Shown: one piece after another, positions 47,725 to 57,314 of the stretch
Layout: each line of letters opens with the position of its first letter
Numbering within the stretch: position 1 is the stretch's first letter
Assembly (NCBI RefSeq): GCF_000799715.1
Contig: NZ_JUHG01000011.1
Location: forward strand, 1,488,001 to 1,552,000
Source: Martinezella rhizogenes
Lineage (GTDB): Bacteria; Pseudomonadota; Alphaproteobacteria; Rhizobiales; Rhizobiaceae
Length of the DNA: 64,000 bases
Direction of reading: 5' to 3'
The notes under the pieces: model-generated
The model's database searches: none
Told to the model about the DNA's origin: nothing
What the model saw: only the letters and a program-made list of their open reading frames with translations
Translations under genes and position numbers: made by a program

Positions 47725-48210
47725 ATGGCAAAAGAGATCGAGCGAAAGTTTCTGGTCCGCGGCGATCGTTGGCGCGACCTTGCCTCCGAGAGGCTCATCC
47801 TGCGGCAGGCCTATGTTGCCGCCATGGATGATCGTTCCGTGCGGGTACGGCTGACGAACGACACCATCGCGACCTTGACGATGAAAATCGGCAAGGCGAT
47901 GACGCGTGACGAGTTTGAATATGAGATCCCCGTCGGCGACGCCGAGGAACTGCTCGGCAATGCCATCGGGACTGTCATCGAGAAGACCCGCTACAAGGTG
48001 CCCTACAAGGGGTTCGTCTGGGAAGTCGACGTCTTTCGCGGCGCGCATCGCGGCCTGGTGGTCGCCGAGGTCGAGCTGGAGGACGAAAGCGACGATCCGG
48101 AACTGCCTGACTGGATCGGCCGCGAGGTGACCGGCGAATACCGCTATTCCAACCAGGCGCTCGCGACGCAGTTCGAACAGGAATACGATGAGTTATCGCA
48201 TTCGGCCTGA
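47725..48210 (+). CDS. CYTH-domain triphosphate-binding protein
   Basis: The 161-residue product begins with MAKEIERKFLV, the ExExK motif of the CYTH/triphosphate tunnel enzymes, which bind or cleave inorganic triphosphate or nucleoside triphosphates. Further conserved blocks are VRVRLTND, TMKIG and the EVELEDE segment. In-frame ATGs at 47698 and 47701 lie upstream but the standard family start is 47725. The next gene overlaps by 23 bases and encodes the CHAD partner. Confidence 0.92.
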   Translation: MAKEIERKFLVRGDRWRDLASERLILRQAYVAAMDDRSVRVRLTNDTIATLTMKIGKAMTRDEFEYEIPVGDAEELLGNAIGTVIEKTRYKVPYKGFVWEVDVFRGAHRGLVVAEVELEDESDDPELPDWIGREVTGEYRYSNQALATQFEQEYDELSHSA

Positions 48211-49096
48211 CAAGGCCCTCGATGACGAAGTCCACGCCGTCGCAGCGCGAGAGCTCGGCAAGGCGATCGCAGTCCTGACCGATCGGCCGGAGGGATTGCA
48301 CGAGGCGGTGCATCGGGCGCGCAAGCATATCAAGCGAGTGCGGGCACTTTACCGGCTCATTGCCCGGCGCGCACCCGAGTTCCAGCGCCGGGAAAACGAC
48401 AGGCTGCGGGAGATGGCCAGAACGCTCTCCGGCGTTCGTGACGCCACCGCCCTGATCGAGGCCAGCCACTATCTGCACGAAACGGCAACATCGAGGGACG
48501 AGGCAAGGACGCTTGTCCGCGTCACCAAGGTGCTCACTGCCCGGCGCGATCGTTTGTCGGAAGCCGAAACCGATCTCGAGGACAAGGCGAAAGCGGCGAT
48601 TGCCACCTGCCACAATGCGCTGGAGGCGCTGAAAGCCGCCACCTTCGAAAGCGGCCGGCGCGAAACCGCCCGTCTCTTTCAAAAGAGCTGGCACAGGACC
48701 GGCCACAAGGCGAAGGCAGCGCTCTCCGAATGCCACGTCGAGGCCCATGCCGACCAGTTCCACGACCTGCGCAAGCGCAGCCAGGATTGCTGGATGCATC
48801 ATGCACTGCTGCGCGACATCTGGCCGGCGGCAATGCATGCCAAACAGCTCGAAGCCAAGGCGCTGGTCGACATGCTCGGCCGTTATCTAGATCTGTCGAT
48901 GCTGTCGGAAGTCACCGACCGCGAGCCTCATCTCTTTAATGGCAGCGACGACCGCGCCCGCCTGCTGGAAGCCATCATCTCCCGCCAGCAAACCGCCCGC
49001 CAGGAAGCGCTCGCCAAAGCCCGTTGGGTCTTCGCCGACGAGCCGGAACGCGAGGCGCGGACGATCAAGCGGCTTTGGCTGGAAGCGGGGGATTGA
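48188..49096 (+). CDS. CHAD-domain protein
   Basis: The 302-residue protein is rich in conserved His, Arg and Lys residues (AVHRARKHIKRVRALYRLI, HDLRKRSQDCWMHH), typical of the CHAD helical domain, which binds polyphosphate in its positively charged channel. The start lies inside the CYTH gene (23-base overlap), so the pair is co-translated and probably works as a CYTH-CHAD pair in polyphosphate or triphosphate metabolism. Its catalytic role, if any, is not established. Confidence 0.92.
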   Translation: MSYRIRPDKALDDEVHAVAARELGKAIAVLTDRPEGLHEAVHRARKHIKRVRALYRLIARRAPEFQRRENDRLREMARTLSGVRDATALIEASHYLHETATSRDEARTLVRVTKVLTARRDRLSEAETDLEDKAKAAIATCHNALEALKAATFESGRRETARLFQKSWHRTGHKAKAALSECHVEAHADQFHDLRKRSQDCWMHHALLRDIWPAAMHAKQLEAKALVDMLGRYLDLSMLSEVTDREPHLFNGSDDRARLLEAIISRQQTARQEALAKARWVFADEPEREARTIKRLWLEAGD

Positions 49097-49132
49097 GGCA
49101 TGGCGTGGGCGTTGAGACCCACTCTACCCTCA

Positions 49133-49150
49133 TCCTGAGCTCGTCGAAGG
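49133..49150. repeat. 18-base intergenic motif also found in glg repeat
   Basis: TCCTGAGCTCGTCGAAGG lies between the CHAD and trhO genes. Its inverted near-copy (CCTTCGATAAACTCAGGA) sits at 8651-8668 inside the loop of the second hairpin of the pgm-glgX element. Similar TCCTGAG...TCGAAGG blocks are common intergenic repeats in alphaproteobacteria. Confidence 0.55.
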
Positions 49151-49228
49151 CCGAGAGTAGCCCCATGGCGCAGCGTCAAAATAAGAATCCCGATTGCCTG
49201 ACGGCACGCAAAATTGTATTTCCCCGGC

Positions 49229-50173
49229 ATGACGGACATTCTTTCGACCTCGCGACACGAGGCAGGTGGCGCATTTCTCGTTGCCGCGCTTTATCATTTC
49301 GTTTCCATCCCGCGCTTTGAAAGCCTGCGGGAGCCTTTGCTTGCGCTCTGCGAGGCGAACGGCGTCAAGGGAACGCTGCTGCTCGCCCATGAAGGCATCA
49401 ACGGCACCGTCGCCGGCACGGATGCCGGCATCGGCGCGGTGCTCTCTTTCCTGCGCGCCCAGCCGGAATTTACCGGCCTGGAGCACAAGGAAAGCCGGGC
49501 ATCGAAAATGCCGTTCGTGCGTATGAAGGTGAAGCTGAAGAAAGAGATCGTCACCATGGGCGTCGAGGATATCGACCCCACCAAGGTCGTCGGCACCTAT
49601 GTCGCGCCCAAGGACTGGAATGCGCTGATCTCCGATCCCGACACCATCGTCATCGACACGCGCAACGACTACGAGACCGCCATCGGCCTGTTCAAGGGCG
49701 CGGTCGATCCCAAGACTAAGACCTTCCGCGAGTTTCCGGAATGGGTGCGCCAGAACGAAGGCCTGCACAACAAGCCGAAGATCGCCATGTATTGCACCGG
49801 CGGCATCCGCTGCGAAAAGGCGACCGCCTTCATGAAGGAACAAGGTTTCGACGAGGTCTTTCACCTGAAGGGCGGCATCCTCAAATATCTCGAGGACGTG
49901 CCGGCCGAGGAAAGCCTGTGGGAAGGCGCCTGCTTCGTCTTCGACGAGCGCGTTTCCGTCGAACATGGCCTGAAGGAAGGCAACCACAAGCTCTGCCATG
50001 CCTGCCGCCAGCCGATCACCGAGGAAGAGATCACCTCGCCCTTCTATGAGGCAGGCGTATCCTGCAGCCATTGCTATCACGAGCGCAGCGAGGAAGACCG
50101 CGAACGTTACCGCGAGCGGCAGCGCCAGATCGCGCTTGCCCGCAAGCGTGGCCATGAGCATATTGGCGGCTGA
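49229..50173 (+). CDS. trhO: tRNA uridine-34 hydroxylase (rhodanese-related)
   Basis: TrhO hydroxylates uridine at position 34 of several tRNAs. The ATG at 49229 gives 314 residues; an upstream TTG at 49214 is in frame but unlikely. The N-terminal part contains [16 protein letters not shown], the rhodanese core has the catalytic cysteine in [15 protein letters not shown], and the C-terminal tail has CxxC pairs ([18 protein letters not shown]) that could hold zinc. It stands alone. Confidence 0.94.
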   Translation: MTDILSTSRHEAGGAFLVAALYHFVSIPRFESLREPLLALCEANGVKGTLLLAHEGINGTVAGTDAGIGAVLSFLRAQPEFTGLEHKESRASKMPFVRMKVKLKKEIVTMGVEDIDPTKVVGTYVAPKDWNALISDPDTIVIDTRNDYETAIGLFKGAVDPKTKTFREFPEWVRQNEGLHNKPKIAMYCTGGIRCEKATAFMKEQGFDEVFHLKGGILKYLEDVPAEESLWEGACFVFDERVSVEHGLKEGNHKLCHACRQPITEEEITSPFYEAGVSCSHCYHERSEEDRERYRERQRQIALARKRGHEHIGG

Positions 50174-50206
50174 TCTTTGGGAAAATCCGCGAAAAGCTGA
50201 AGCGTT

Positions 50207-52423
50207 TTAGGCGGCGGTGTCGCGTTCCCTGTCCGGGATACGAGCCATTTGTGCCACCAAGCGCCTGCTGATTTCGGCTTCTGGCATAGGTTTGCCGAAG
50301 AAATACCCCTGCAGTTCGTCGCAGCCGAAGAGTTTCAACGCCGTCCCCTGCTCTTCCGTCTCGATGCCCTCCGCCGTCACCGGCAGGTCGAGCGATCGCG
50401 CCAGCGCCACCGTCGCCTGTAGCATGTCGCGAGAGCGACTGTCCGTCAGCACGTCCATGGTTAGCGAACGGTCGATCTTGATGCGGTCGAAGCCGAATTG
50501 GCGGAGATAGCCGATCGAGGAGAAGCCGGAGCCGAAGTCATCCAGCGCCACCTTGACACCCAGCCTCTTCAGCCGCTCGATCGACTGGCGGGTGCGCTCC
50601 GGATTCTGGATCATGTAGCCTTCGGTGATTTCCAGCGTGACGCGCTCGGCTTCGATCTCCGCATCCTTGAGGACGTGCCGCACATAGTCGGTGAAGGCGG
50701 GGTTGCGGAATTGCCCCGGCGAAACATTGACGGCAATCCGCAGACCCGGCCATTGCCGTGCCGCGGCACACGCCTTGCGCAGCACGAGCAGTCCCAGCGC
50801 CTCGATCAGGCCGCTGGTTTCGGCAATGGGAATGAAGGCATCCGGCGAGATCGGCCCATGACCCGGCCTGTTCCAGCGCACCAGCGCCTCGACGCCGGTG
50901 ATCTCATGGCTCACCGCGTCGACCAGCGGCTGATAGGCAACTGTCAGCTCTTGCCTGTCGATGGCATTGCGCAGGTCGAGCTCCAGCGCATTGCGCTCCT
51001 CGCGGTCGGTATCCATGGCCGTCTCGTAGCAGATCATGCGGGCGCGGCCGGCTTCCTTGGCCTTGTACATGGCGAGATCGGCGCGACGCACCAGTTCCTC
51101 ACGGTCGATCCGGCCCTCCGGCGAGCTGGCAATACCGATGCTGGCACCGACGACGATCACGCGGCGGCCGATCTCCAGCGGTTCGGAGAAGAAATCCAGC
51201 ACCTGTTCGGCAAGCCGTAGCGCCGGCGCGTGGTTCAGCTCCCTGGACGGAAAGGCAATCGCGAACTCGTCGCCGCCGAGCCGCGCCAGCGTTGCATTCG
51301 GTGGGATCAGCACATTGAGACCGGCGGCGACCGAGCGGATCAACTGATCGCCGGTGCCGTGGCCATAGGCATCATTGATCTCCTTGAAGCCGTCGAGGTC
51401 AAGATAGAGCAGAAGCACATTGCTGCCGTCGGCGCGGGCGCTGTCGACCAGCCGATCGACATCGAGGCGCAGCCCTTCGCGATTGAAAAGGCCGCTCAGA
51501 CGGTCGCGCAGCGAGCCCTGACGCGCCAGCACCTCCTCTGCTCGCAGCCGGCGCCCCGCCAGCGATCCGAGAATCAGCAGCACCAGGAAGAACATGCCGA
51601 CCAGGCCGAGCGCCCCGAGCACCAGCGGACGCGCTTGCTGATAGCTCATGTCGCCGGGTCCGCGCGAGTTCCAGACCAGCCGTCCGAGCGACTTGCCGAG
51701 CGGATCGACGATCGAAACGGCGTAGCGTGCTTGGGTGTCCGCCGACACCAGCCTCAGCCCGCTGATGACATAGGTATTGGAGAGCATCTTGAGCTTGGCG
51801 GCATCAAGATGCCGGGCGAAGACCAGGTAGCGGCGACTGCCCTCGGGCACGGGGATGCGGCCGGATGTATCGCGGATCGTCGCCACGCCGACAGCGGCGA
51901 TGCCCCTGGCGGTCATCACATAGCCGCTCGCCTCCGGCTCGCCGGTTATCCGTGTCTTGCGCACCTGATCGACGAGGGCCCAGATCGAGGCATCGAAGAA
52001 ATCCTCAGCCTTCTCGGCCATCGGTTTACCGTCCCGATAGGCGATGATCGGCTTGTTGTTGTCATCGACCACCAGCGCCGTATCGAACAGGGTGCCATCG
52101 GCGGTCATCTCGCCGTAATTGTCGACAATCCATTCCCGACCGTTTTCCGCGTAGACATTTCTGGCGGCGGCGTCTCGCGCCGCGTAATTGTGCAGCGTCG
52201 CGTCGAGCTGGCCTTCGAAGGTCTTCAGCGCCCCCGCCGTGGTTTCCCAGGAGCGTTCGTCGTCAAGCTTGTTGGAATAATCCGCAACGCGGCCGATCGC
52301 CGTCAACACCATCAGCGTGACCACGGTAACGACCAGGGCGAATGAAAACAAAACGGCCGTCACGATGGAATGACGACCGAGCTGCTTGCTCCGCCCGAAT
52401 GACCTGAAAATTGCTCCCAACAC
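50207..52423 (-). CDS. CHASE4-like GGDEF-EAL c-di-GMP protein
   Basis: The 738-residue protein starts at a GTG with an AAGGAG site. It has two membrane helices (about 20-42 and 268-290) around an extracytoplasmic CHASE4-like sensor domain. The GGDEF domain is intact (RLGGDEFAIAF), and the EAL domain has GVEALVRWN, EITEGYM, LDDFGSGFSSIGYL and KIDRSL. The EAL domain's third motif reads EITEG rather than ExTES. It could be bifunctional or have one active domain. It is an isolated gene. Confidence 0.93.
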   Translation of the reverse strand: MLGAIFRSFGRSKQLGRHSIVTAVLFSFALVVTVVTLMVLTAIGRVADYSNKLDDERSWETTAGALKTFEGQLDATLHNYAARDAAARNVYAENGREWIVDNYGEMTADGTLFDTALVVDDNNKPIIAYRDGKPMAEKAEDFFDASIWALVDQVRKTRITGEPEASGYVMTARGIAAVGVATIRDTSGRIPVPEGSRRYLVFARHLDAAKLKMLSNTYVISGLRLVSADTQARYAVSIVDPLGKSLGRLVWNSRGPGDMSYQQARPLVLGALGLVGMFFLVLLILGSLAGRRLRAEEVLARQGSLRDRLSGLFNREGLRLDVDRLVDSARADGSNVLLLYLDLDGFKEINDAYGHGTGDQLIRSVAAGLNVLIPPNATLARLGGDEFAIAFPSRELNHAPALRLAEQVLDFFSEPLEIGRRVIVVGASIGIASSPEGRIDREELVRRADLAMYKAKEAGRARMICYETAMDTDREERNALELDLRNAIDRQELTVAYQPLVDAVSHEITGVEALVRWNRPGHGPISPDAFIPIAETSGLIEALGLLVLRKACAAARQWPGLRIAVNVSPGQFRNPAFTDYVRHVLKDAEIEAERVTLEITEGYMIQNPERTRQSIERLKRLGVKVALDDFGSGFSSIGYLRQFGFDRIKIDRSLTMDVLTDSRSRDMLQATVALARSLDLPVTAEGIETEEQGTALKLFGCDELQGYFFGKPMPEAEISRRLVAQMARIPDRERDTAA

Positions 52424-52530
52424 GCTTCTCCTTGAGCGGCGAAGTCTGCCGTCAGGTCTTCAAGAAACGGTTAAAGCGAGCCTATGATTCTTACAGGAAA
52501 GGGTTGTATTTTTATCGCCATGGTGGTCGA

Positions 52531-53076
52531 TCAGGCAGCCGCCACGATCGCCTGCGCAAAACGATCGAGAGCAGCCGTCAGCGCGCCGCTTTTCTGCGCC
52601 TCCGCAAGGATCACCGCCTGCGCCTCATCGCTCTTGCCGGCGAGCGGCACGCGCAAAAAAGCCTCGGGCACGATGCGGAGCGACATGGTTTGCAGCACGT
52701 CCGTTAGTTGCTCCAGCACAAGATCGCCGCGATGCGAGGCATGCGCGAACATCAACGGCTTGAACGGCACCTCGTCGCGCGACACAAGCCAATCCAGAGC
52801 ATTCTTGAACCCGCCGGGAATGCCATGCGCATATTCCGGACAGGAGATAATCAACCCATCGGCATGACGGATCTTTTCCGCAAAAGTTGCGACAATAGCA
52901 GGTGTCCTGTCGCTTTCGTCATCCGGATTGAAGATCGGCAGATCGCCGATGAAATCGCAGATCTCGATACAAATGCCGTCGGGCGATGCGGCACCCAAAG
53001 CCTCCAGCAGCCTGCGGCTGGTCGAGGCCCGTCGCAGACTGCCGCAGAGGGCATAGAGGGAAAGCTGTTTGGCCAT
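52531..53076 (-). CDS. NADPH-dependent FMN reductase
   Basis: The 181-residue product is a flavodoxin-fold reductase. The N-terminal loop LCGSLRRASTSRRLLEAL binds the FMN phosphate, and SCPEYAHGIPGGFKNALDWL is the conserved second block. Members include azoreductases and chromate-reducing enzymes, so the physiological acceptor is unknown. It follows the beta-glucosidase gene by 165 bases containing a repeat. Confidence 0.9.
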   Translation of the reverse strand: MAKQLSLYALCGSLRRASTSRRLLEALGAASPDGICIEICDFIGDLPIFNPDDESDRTPAIVATFAEKIRHADGLIISCPEYAHGIPGGFKNALDWLVSRDEVPFKPLMFAHASHRGDLVLEQLTDVLQTMSLRIVPEAFLRVPLAGKSDEAQAVILAEAQKSGALTAALDRFAQAIVAAA

Positions 53077-53112
53077 GAGGACCTTTAATCCGAAAAGCCG
53101 ATTCGGGCGATA

Positions 53113-53233
53113 GCCACCCTCCCCTTGATGGGGAGGCTCGGATCGAAGGTCCGGGGTGGGGTGATCTTCTGCGGATACCGAGCGTCACCCCCACCCGCCG
53201 CTTTGCGGCGACCTCCCCCTCAAGGGAGAGGTA
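53113..53233. repeat. Palindromic intergenic repeat (second family)
   Basis: Between the FMN reductase and beta-glucosidase genes are four stem-forming blocks: CCTCCCC/GGGGAGG (53116-53135), GGGTGGGGTGA pairing with TCACCCCCACCC (53155-53196), CGCCG/CGGCG (53197-53211), and CCTCCCC...AAGGGAGAGG (53212-53231). The sequence differs from the element at 8506 and 56065, so it is another repeat family or a different mosaic module set. Confidence 0.6.
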
Positions 53234-53241
53234 GAACCATG

Positions 53242-54615
53242 TCAATCCGCCTTGTGGTTCCCCTTCGGGAACTGAGCGGCGAGTTCGCTGTACCATTTGC
53301 CGCTCTTCTTCACCGTGCGCACCTGCGTCTCGTAATCGACATGCACGAGGCCGAAGCGCATGCGATAGCCTTCCGCCCATTCAAAATTATCCATCAGGCT
53401 CCAGGCGAAATAGCCGCGCATCGGATAGCCGTCCTTGATCAGATCGGCGACGACGCCGAGATGCTCGGTGTAATAATCGAGACGCGGCTGGTCATCGACC
53501 TCGCCGTCGACGATTCCCATGTTGTAGCAGGCGCCGTTCTCGGTGATGTAGCACTCCGGCAGCTCGTAGCGCTTGTAGAGGTCTTCGACGACGTGCTTCA
53601 GGCCCGGCGCATAGATTTCCCAGCCGATATCGGTTTTCACGTCGCTGACCGGTGGCGCCTCCTTCGTCCAAGGAAAATCACCGTTCTTCGCCGCATCGTC
53701 GAAAACGCGGTTCGGCGTGTAGTAGTTGAGACCCCACCAGTCGAGCTTCTGGTTGATGGTCTTCAGGTCGCCATCCTCGACCTTGGGCATCCGGTCGCCG
53801 AGCGCCTCGACGAATTCCTTCGGATACTCGCCCTTGAAGATCGGATCGAAGAAGGCGCCGTTGTGGAATTGGTGGGCGCGCTCGACCGCTGCCTTGTCCT
53901 CGGCGCTGTCGGAGCCCGGCAGGATCGAGGCGGCGTTCAGCACGATGCCGACCGGTACCTTCGGCGCTTCCGCACGGATCGCCTCGACGGCAAGACCGTG
54001 CGCGAGGTTCATGTAGTGCATGGCGTAAAGTGCCGCCTGCATGTTGCGTTCGCCAGGCGCATGGATGCCGTAGAGGTGGCTCAGCCAGACGATGCACCAG
54101 GGCTCATTGAAGGTGGCAACGGAATCCAGGCGGTCGCCGAGACGAGCCATGACGGTCTTGGCGTAACGCTGAAAGGCATGCGCCGTCGAGCGCGCCGTCC
54201 AGCCGCCATCGCCGGCAAGCGTCAGCGGCAGATCCCAGTGATAGAGCGTCGCGAAGGTCTTGATGCCGCGCGCCTTGCAGCCATCGACCAGACGATCATA
54301 GAAATCGAGGCCGGCTTCGTTCACCGGGCCGGTGCCATCAGGAATGATGCGCGGCCAGGCGATCGAGAAGCGATAGGCCTCGACGCCCATATCCTTGATC
54401 AGGTCGAGATCCTGTTCCAAGCGATTGTAGTGATCACAGGCGACATCGCCATTGTCGCGGTGATAGACGCGGCCGGGCATGTTGGCAAAGGCATCCCAGA
54501 TCGACGGCTTGCGGCCATCCGCCTTGGTGGCGCCTTCGATCTGGAAGGCGGCGGTGGCAACGCCGAAGGTGAAATCGCCGGGAAAGCGGCCTGCAAGAAG
54601 CTTCGGATCGATCAT
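53242..54615 (-). CDS. Beta-glucosidase (glycoside hydrolase family 1)
   Basis: The 457-residue protein removes terminal beta-glucosyl or similar residues. The acid/base Glu is in ATFNEPW (Glu171) and the nucleophile Glu is in YITENGA (Glu359), both intact, and the GH1 signature FPGDFTFGVATAAFQIEG is at the N terminus. It has no signal peptide, so it acts on sugars inside the cell. It lies downstream of the dehydrogenase/isomerase genes on the same strand, suggesting one glycoside-use set. Confidence 0.95.
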   Translation of the reverse strand: MIDPKLLAGRFPGDFTFGVATAAFQIEGATKADGRKPSIWDAFANMPGRVYHRDNGDVACDHYNRLEQDLDLIKDMGVEAYRFSIAWPRIIPDGTGPVNEAGLDFYDRLVDGCKARGIKTFATLYHWDLPLTLAGDGGWTARSTAHAFQRYAKTVMARLGDRLDSVATFNEPWCIVWLSHLYGIHAPGERNMQAALYAMHYMNLAHGLAVEAIRAEAPKVPVGIVLNAASILPGSDSAEDKAAVERAHQFHNGAFFDPIFKGEYPKEFVEALGDRMPKVEDGDLKTINQKLDWWGLNYYTPNRVFDDAAKNGDFPWTKEAPPVSDVKTDIGWEIYAPGLKHVVEDLYKRYELPECYITENGACYNMGIVDGEVDDQPRLDYYTEHLGVVADLIKDGYPMRGYFAWSLMDNFEWAEGYRMRFGLVHVDYETQVRTVKKSGKWYSELAAQFPKGNHKAD

Positions 54616-54823
54616 GGTGAGAATCCCGTCTGGTGTGGCTTCGTTGACGGCGGTTTAGCCAAGCTGCATGACAAAGTACAGGGTCGGGCGAAGAAAAACT
54701 GCAACGTTGCAGATGTCAAAAATAAGCCGGCTACAAGCTTTTACCAACTGCGGCAAGCGATAGCGGCTTGGGCAAAACCAGCTCCAAGGCGGCAACCCGC
54801 GCCGCCTTGGATGGCTCTCGGTC

Positions 54824-56011
54824 TTAGACCTTGACCCAGGCGCCGTTGCGCTTCGATGAGGCAACGCAGGCCTCGACGAAAGCAACACCCTTCACGCCGT
54901 CATCGACGGTTGGGTAGACGACGGCCGGATCGACCGCCACGCCCTTCTTGGCGGCATTGATGGCACGCGCGGCTTCGGTATAAATCGTGGCAAACGCTTC
55001 CAGATAACCCTCCGGGTGGCCCGACGGGATACGCGAGACACGGGCAGCCGCAGCGCCAGAACCGGCACCATTGCGCGTGATCAACCGCTTCTGCTCGCCG
55101 AACGGCGTGTACCAGAGATAGTTCGGATCAGCCTGCGTCCATTCGATGCCGCCCTTGGTGCCGTAGACCCGGAGCTTCAAGCCGTTCTCGTGGCCCGGCG
55201 CCACCTGGCTGCACCACAGCATGCCCTTGGCCGGCTTTTCCGAACCCTTGGCCTTGAAGCGCAGCAGCAGATGGGCGTTGTCGTCGAGACGGCGGCCTTC
55301 GACGAAGCTGTCGAGATCGGCAGCGAGGCTGTCGAGCTCCAGACCGGTGACGAAGGAGGCGAGATTATAGGCATGCGTGCCGATATCGCCGGTGGAACCG
55401 CCAGCACCCGACTGCGACGGGTCTGTGCGCCACGCCGCCTGCTTCTGGCCCGACTGCTCGATATTCTCCGTCAGCCAGTCCTGCGGATATTCCGCCTGTA
55501 CGATACGGATATCGCCGAGCTCGCCATTGGCGATCATCTCGCGCGCCTGACGGATCATCGGATAGCCGGTGTAATTATGCGTCAGGATGAACAGCGCACC
55601 GCTTTCGTCCGCCACCTTCTTCAGCTTCTTGGCATCGGCAAGATTGGACGTCAGCGGCTTGTCGCAGATGACATGAATGCCACGGCGGAGAAACTCCTTA
55701 GCGGCGTCATAATGCACATGGTTCGGCGTGACGATCGAAACCGCTTCGATACCGTTCTTGAGCTTGGCTTCACGGATCGCCATGTCGCGATAGCTGGCAT
55801 AGGTACGAGCGGGATCAAGACCGAGATCGCGGCCGGAAGCCGCCGCCTTTTCCGGCGAGGACGACAGCGCGCCGGCGACGAGATCGAACTGGTCGTCAAT
55901 GCGTGCGGCGATGCGATGCACCGCGCCGATAAAGGCGCCAGCGCCTCCGCCCACCATGCCGAGCCGAATGCGCGGCTCGCGCGTCTGTTCCGATGATCCT
56001 TCGATTGCCAT
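54824..56011 (-). CDS. Gfo/Idh/MocA-family oxidoreductase
   Basis: The 395-residue protein has the N-terminal NAD(P) motif LGMVGGGAGAFIGAVH, the catalytic Lys in ICDKPLTS, and a C-terminal alpha/beta domain of the GFO_IDH_MocA type. It oxidises a sugar, inositol or glycoside hydroxyl. It has an AGGAGG site 6 bases upstream. A composite repeat separates it from the isomerase gene, yet both face the same way and probably form one operon with the beta-glucosidase gene. The substrate is unknown. Confidence 0.92.
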   Translation of the reverse strand: MAIEGSSEQTREPRIRLGMVGGGAGAFIGAVHRIAARIDDQFDLVAGALSSSPEKAAASGRDLGLDPARTYASYRDMAIREAKLKNGIEAVSIVTPNHVHYDAAKEFLRRGIHVICDKPLTSNLADAKKLKKVADESGALFILTHNYTGYPMIRQAREMIANGELGDIRIVQAEYPQDWLTENIEQSGQKQAAWRTDPSQSGAGGSTGDIGTHAYNLASFVTGLELDSLAADLDSFVEGRRLDDNAHLLLRFKAKGSEKPAKGMLWCSQVAPGHENGLKLRVYGTKGGIEWTQADPNYLWYTPFGEQKRLITRNGAGSGAAAARVSRIPSGHPEGYLEAFATIYTEAARAINAAKKGVAVDPAVVYPTVDDGVKGVAFVEACVASSKRNGAWVKV

Positions 56012-56064
56012 TTGGTCCTCCTGGGAAATTGAATTGTGTGGATGCGATCGCTTGCCGCAATCGT

Positions 56065-56231
56065 CCCCTCTCCCCGCTTGCGGGGAGAGGGCTAGGGTGA
56101 GGGGCTACCGCAGGTCCGGCAAACTCTACCGTCGCGATGAATATCGAGAAGGCCCCTCATCCGTCCTCTTACGGTTTCGCTCCGCTCGCCCGTTCGAATC
56201 CACCTTCTCCCCGCCTTGCGGGGCGAAGGGG
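56065..56231. repeat. Composite palindromic intergenic element, copy 2 (inverted)
   Basis: This copy reads, in the inverted direction, the same order of modules as the element at 8506-8691: hairpin of CCTTCTCCCCGC/GCGGGGCGAAGG type, a GCCCCTCATCCG block, a similar spacer, then a hairpin of CCCTCTCCCCGC/GCGGGGAGAGGG type. It lies between the isomerase and dehydrogenase genes, so within a probable operon, where it may affect mRNA stability. Confidence 0.75.
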
Positions 56232-56236
56232 CTTGA

Positions 56237-57289
56237 TTAGATACCCAGCATACGCCGGTTGGCCGCCTGATCCGTGCCGCTGCCGGCGAAGTCGTCGAAG
56301 GCCTTCTCCGTCACGCGGATGATGTGCGACTTGACGAATTCAGCACCCTCGCGCGCGCCGTCCTCCGGATGCTTCAGCGCGCATTCCCATTCGACCACGG
56401 CCCAGCCATCGAAATTGTTGGCTGTCATCTTCGAGAACACCGCGCCGAAATCGACCTGGCCGTCGCCCAGAGAACGGAAGCGGCCGGCGCGCTCAACCCA
56501 GCCCTGATAGCCGCCATAAACACCTTGCCTGCCGGTCGGATTGAACTCCGCGTCCTTGACGTGGAACATCTTGATCCGGTCCTTGTAGATGTCGATGTTG
56601 TCGAGATAGTCGAGGCACTGCAGGACGTAGTGCGAGGGGTCATAGAGCATATTGGCGCGCGGATGGTTCTTCACGCGCTCGAGGAACATCTCGAAGGTGA
56701 TTCCGTCATGCAGGTCTTCGCCCGGATGGATCTCGTAGCAGACATCGACGCCATTTTCGTCGGCATGATCGAGGATCGGCGTCCAGCGGCGGGCAAGTTC
56801 GTCAAAGGCAGTTTCGACCAGACCGGCCGGGCGCTGCGGCCACGGGTAGATGAAGGGCCAGGCGAGCGCGCCGGAGAAGGTCGCATGCGCCTTGATGCCG
56901 AGGTGCTTCGACGCCGTCAGCGCCATCTTCACCTGCTCGACGGCCCATTCCTGCCGCGCCTTCGGATTGCCGCGCACTTCCGGCGCCGCGAAACCGTCGA
57001 AGGCCTCATCATAGGCCGGATGGACGGCAACGAGCTGGCCCTGCAGATGGGTCGAAAGCTCGGTGACTTCGACGCCGTTGGCGCGGGCGACGCCGGCGAA
57101 TTCGTCGCAATAATCCTTGGAAGAGGCAGCCTTCTTCAGGTCGATGAGCTGGCCCGCCCAGGTCGGCACCTGCACGCCGACATAGCCGGCGTCAGCCGCC
57201 CATTTCGTGATCGAATCCCACGAGTTGAACGGCGCTTCGTCGCCTGCGAATTGTCCGAGAAACAGGCCGGGGCCCTTAATCGTCTTCAT
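56237..57289 (-). CDS. Sugar phosphate isomerase/epimerase family TIM-barrel protein
   Basis: The 350-residue product is an AP-endonuclease-2-type TIM barrel. Metal ligands are suggested by CYEIHPGEDLHDG, YDPSHYVLQ and MFHVKDAEFN. The ATG at 57289 has a GGGAGGAA site upstream and is 26 bases after a candidate LacI-type operator. Such proteins act as isomerases, epimerases or lyases of sugars and keto-sugars. Next to a Gfo/Idh dehydrogenase it may handle the product of that enzyme, but this is inference. Confidence 0.9.
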   Translation of the reverse strand: MKTIKGPGLFLGQFAGDEAPFNSWDSITKWAADAGYVGVQVPTWAGQLIDLKKAASSKDYCDEFAGVARANGVEVTELSTHLQGQLVAVHPAYDEAFDGFAAPEVRGNPKARQEWAVEQVKMALTASKHLGIKAHATFSGALAWPFIYPWPQRPAGLVETAFDELARRWTPILDHADENGVDVCYEIHPGEDLHDGITFEMFLERVKNHPRANMLYDPSHYVLQCLDYLDNIDIYKDRIKMFHVKDAEFNPTGRQGVYGGYQGWVERAGRFRSLGDGQVDFGAVFSKMTANNFDGWAVVEWECALKHPEDGAREGAEFVKSHIIRVTEKAFDDFAGSGTDQAANRRMLGI

Positions 57290-57314
57290 GCGTAATTCCT
57301 CCCTGATCGCGTTC

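Noticed and set aside
53125-54834. 569-codon plus-strand frame opposite the beta-glucosidase gene
   Set aside because: It lies opposite a gene with both catalytic glutamates in place. The start also runs through an intergenic repeat.
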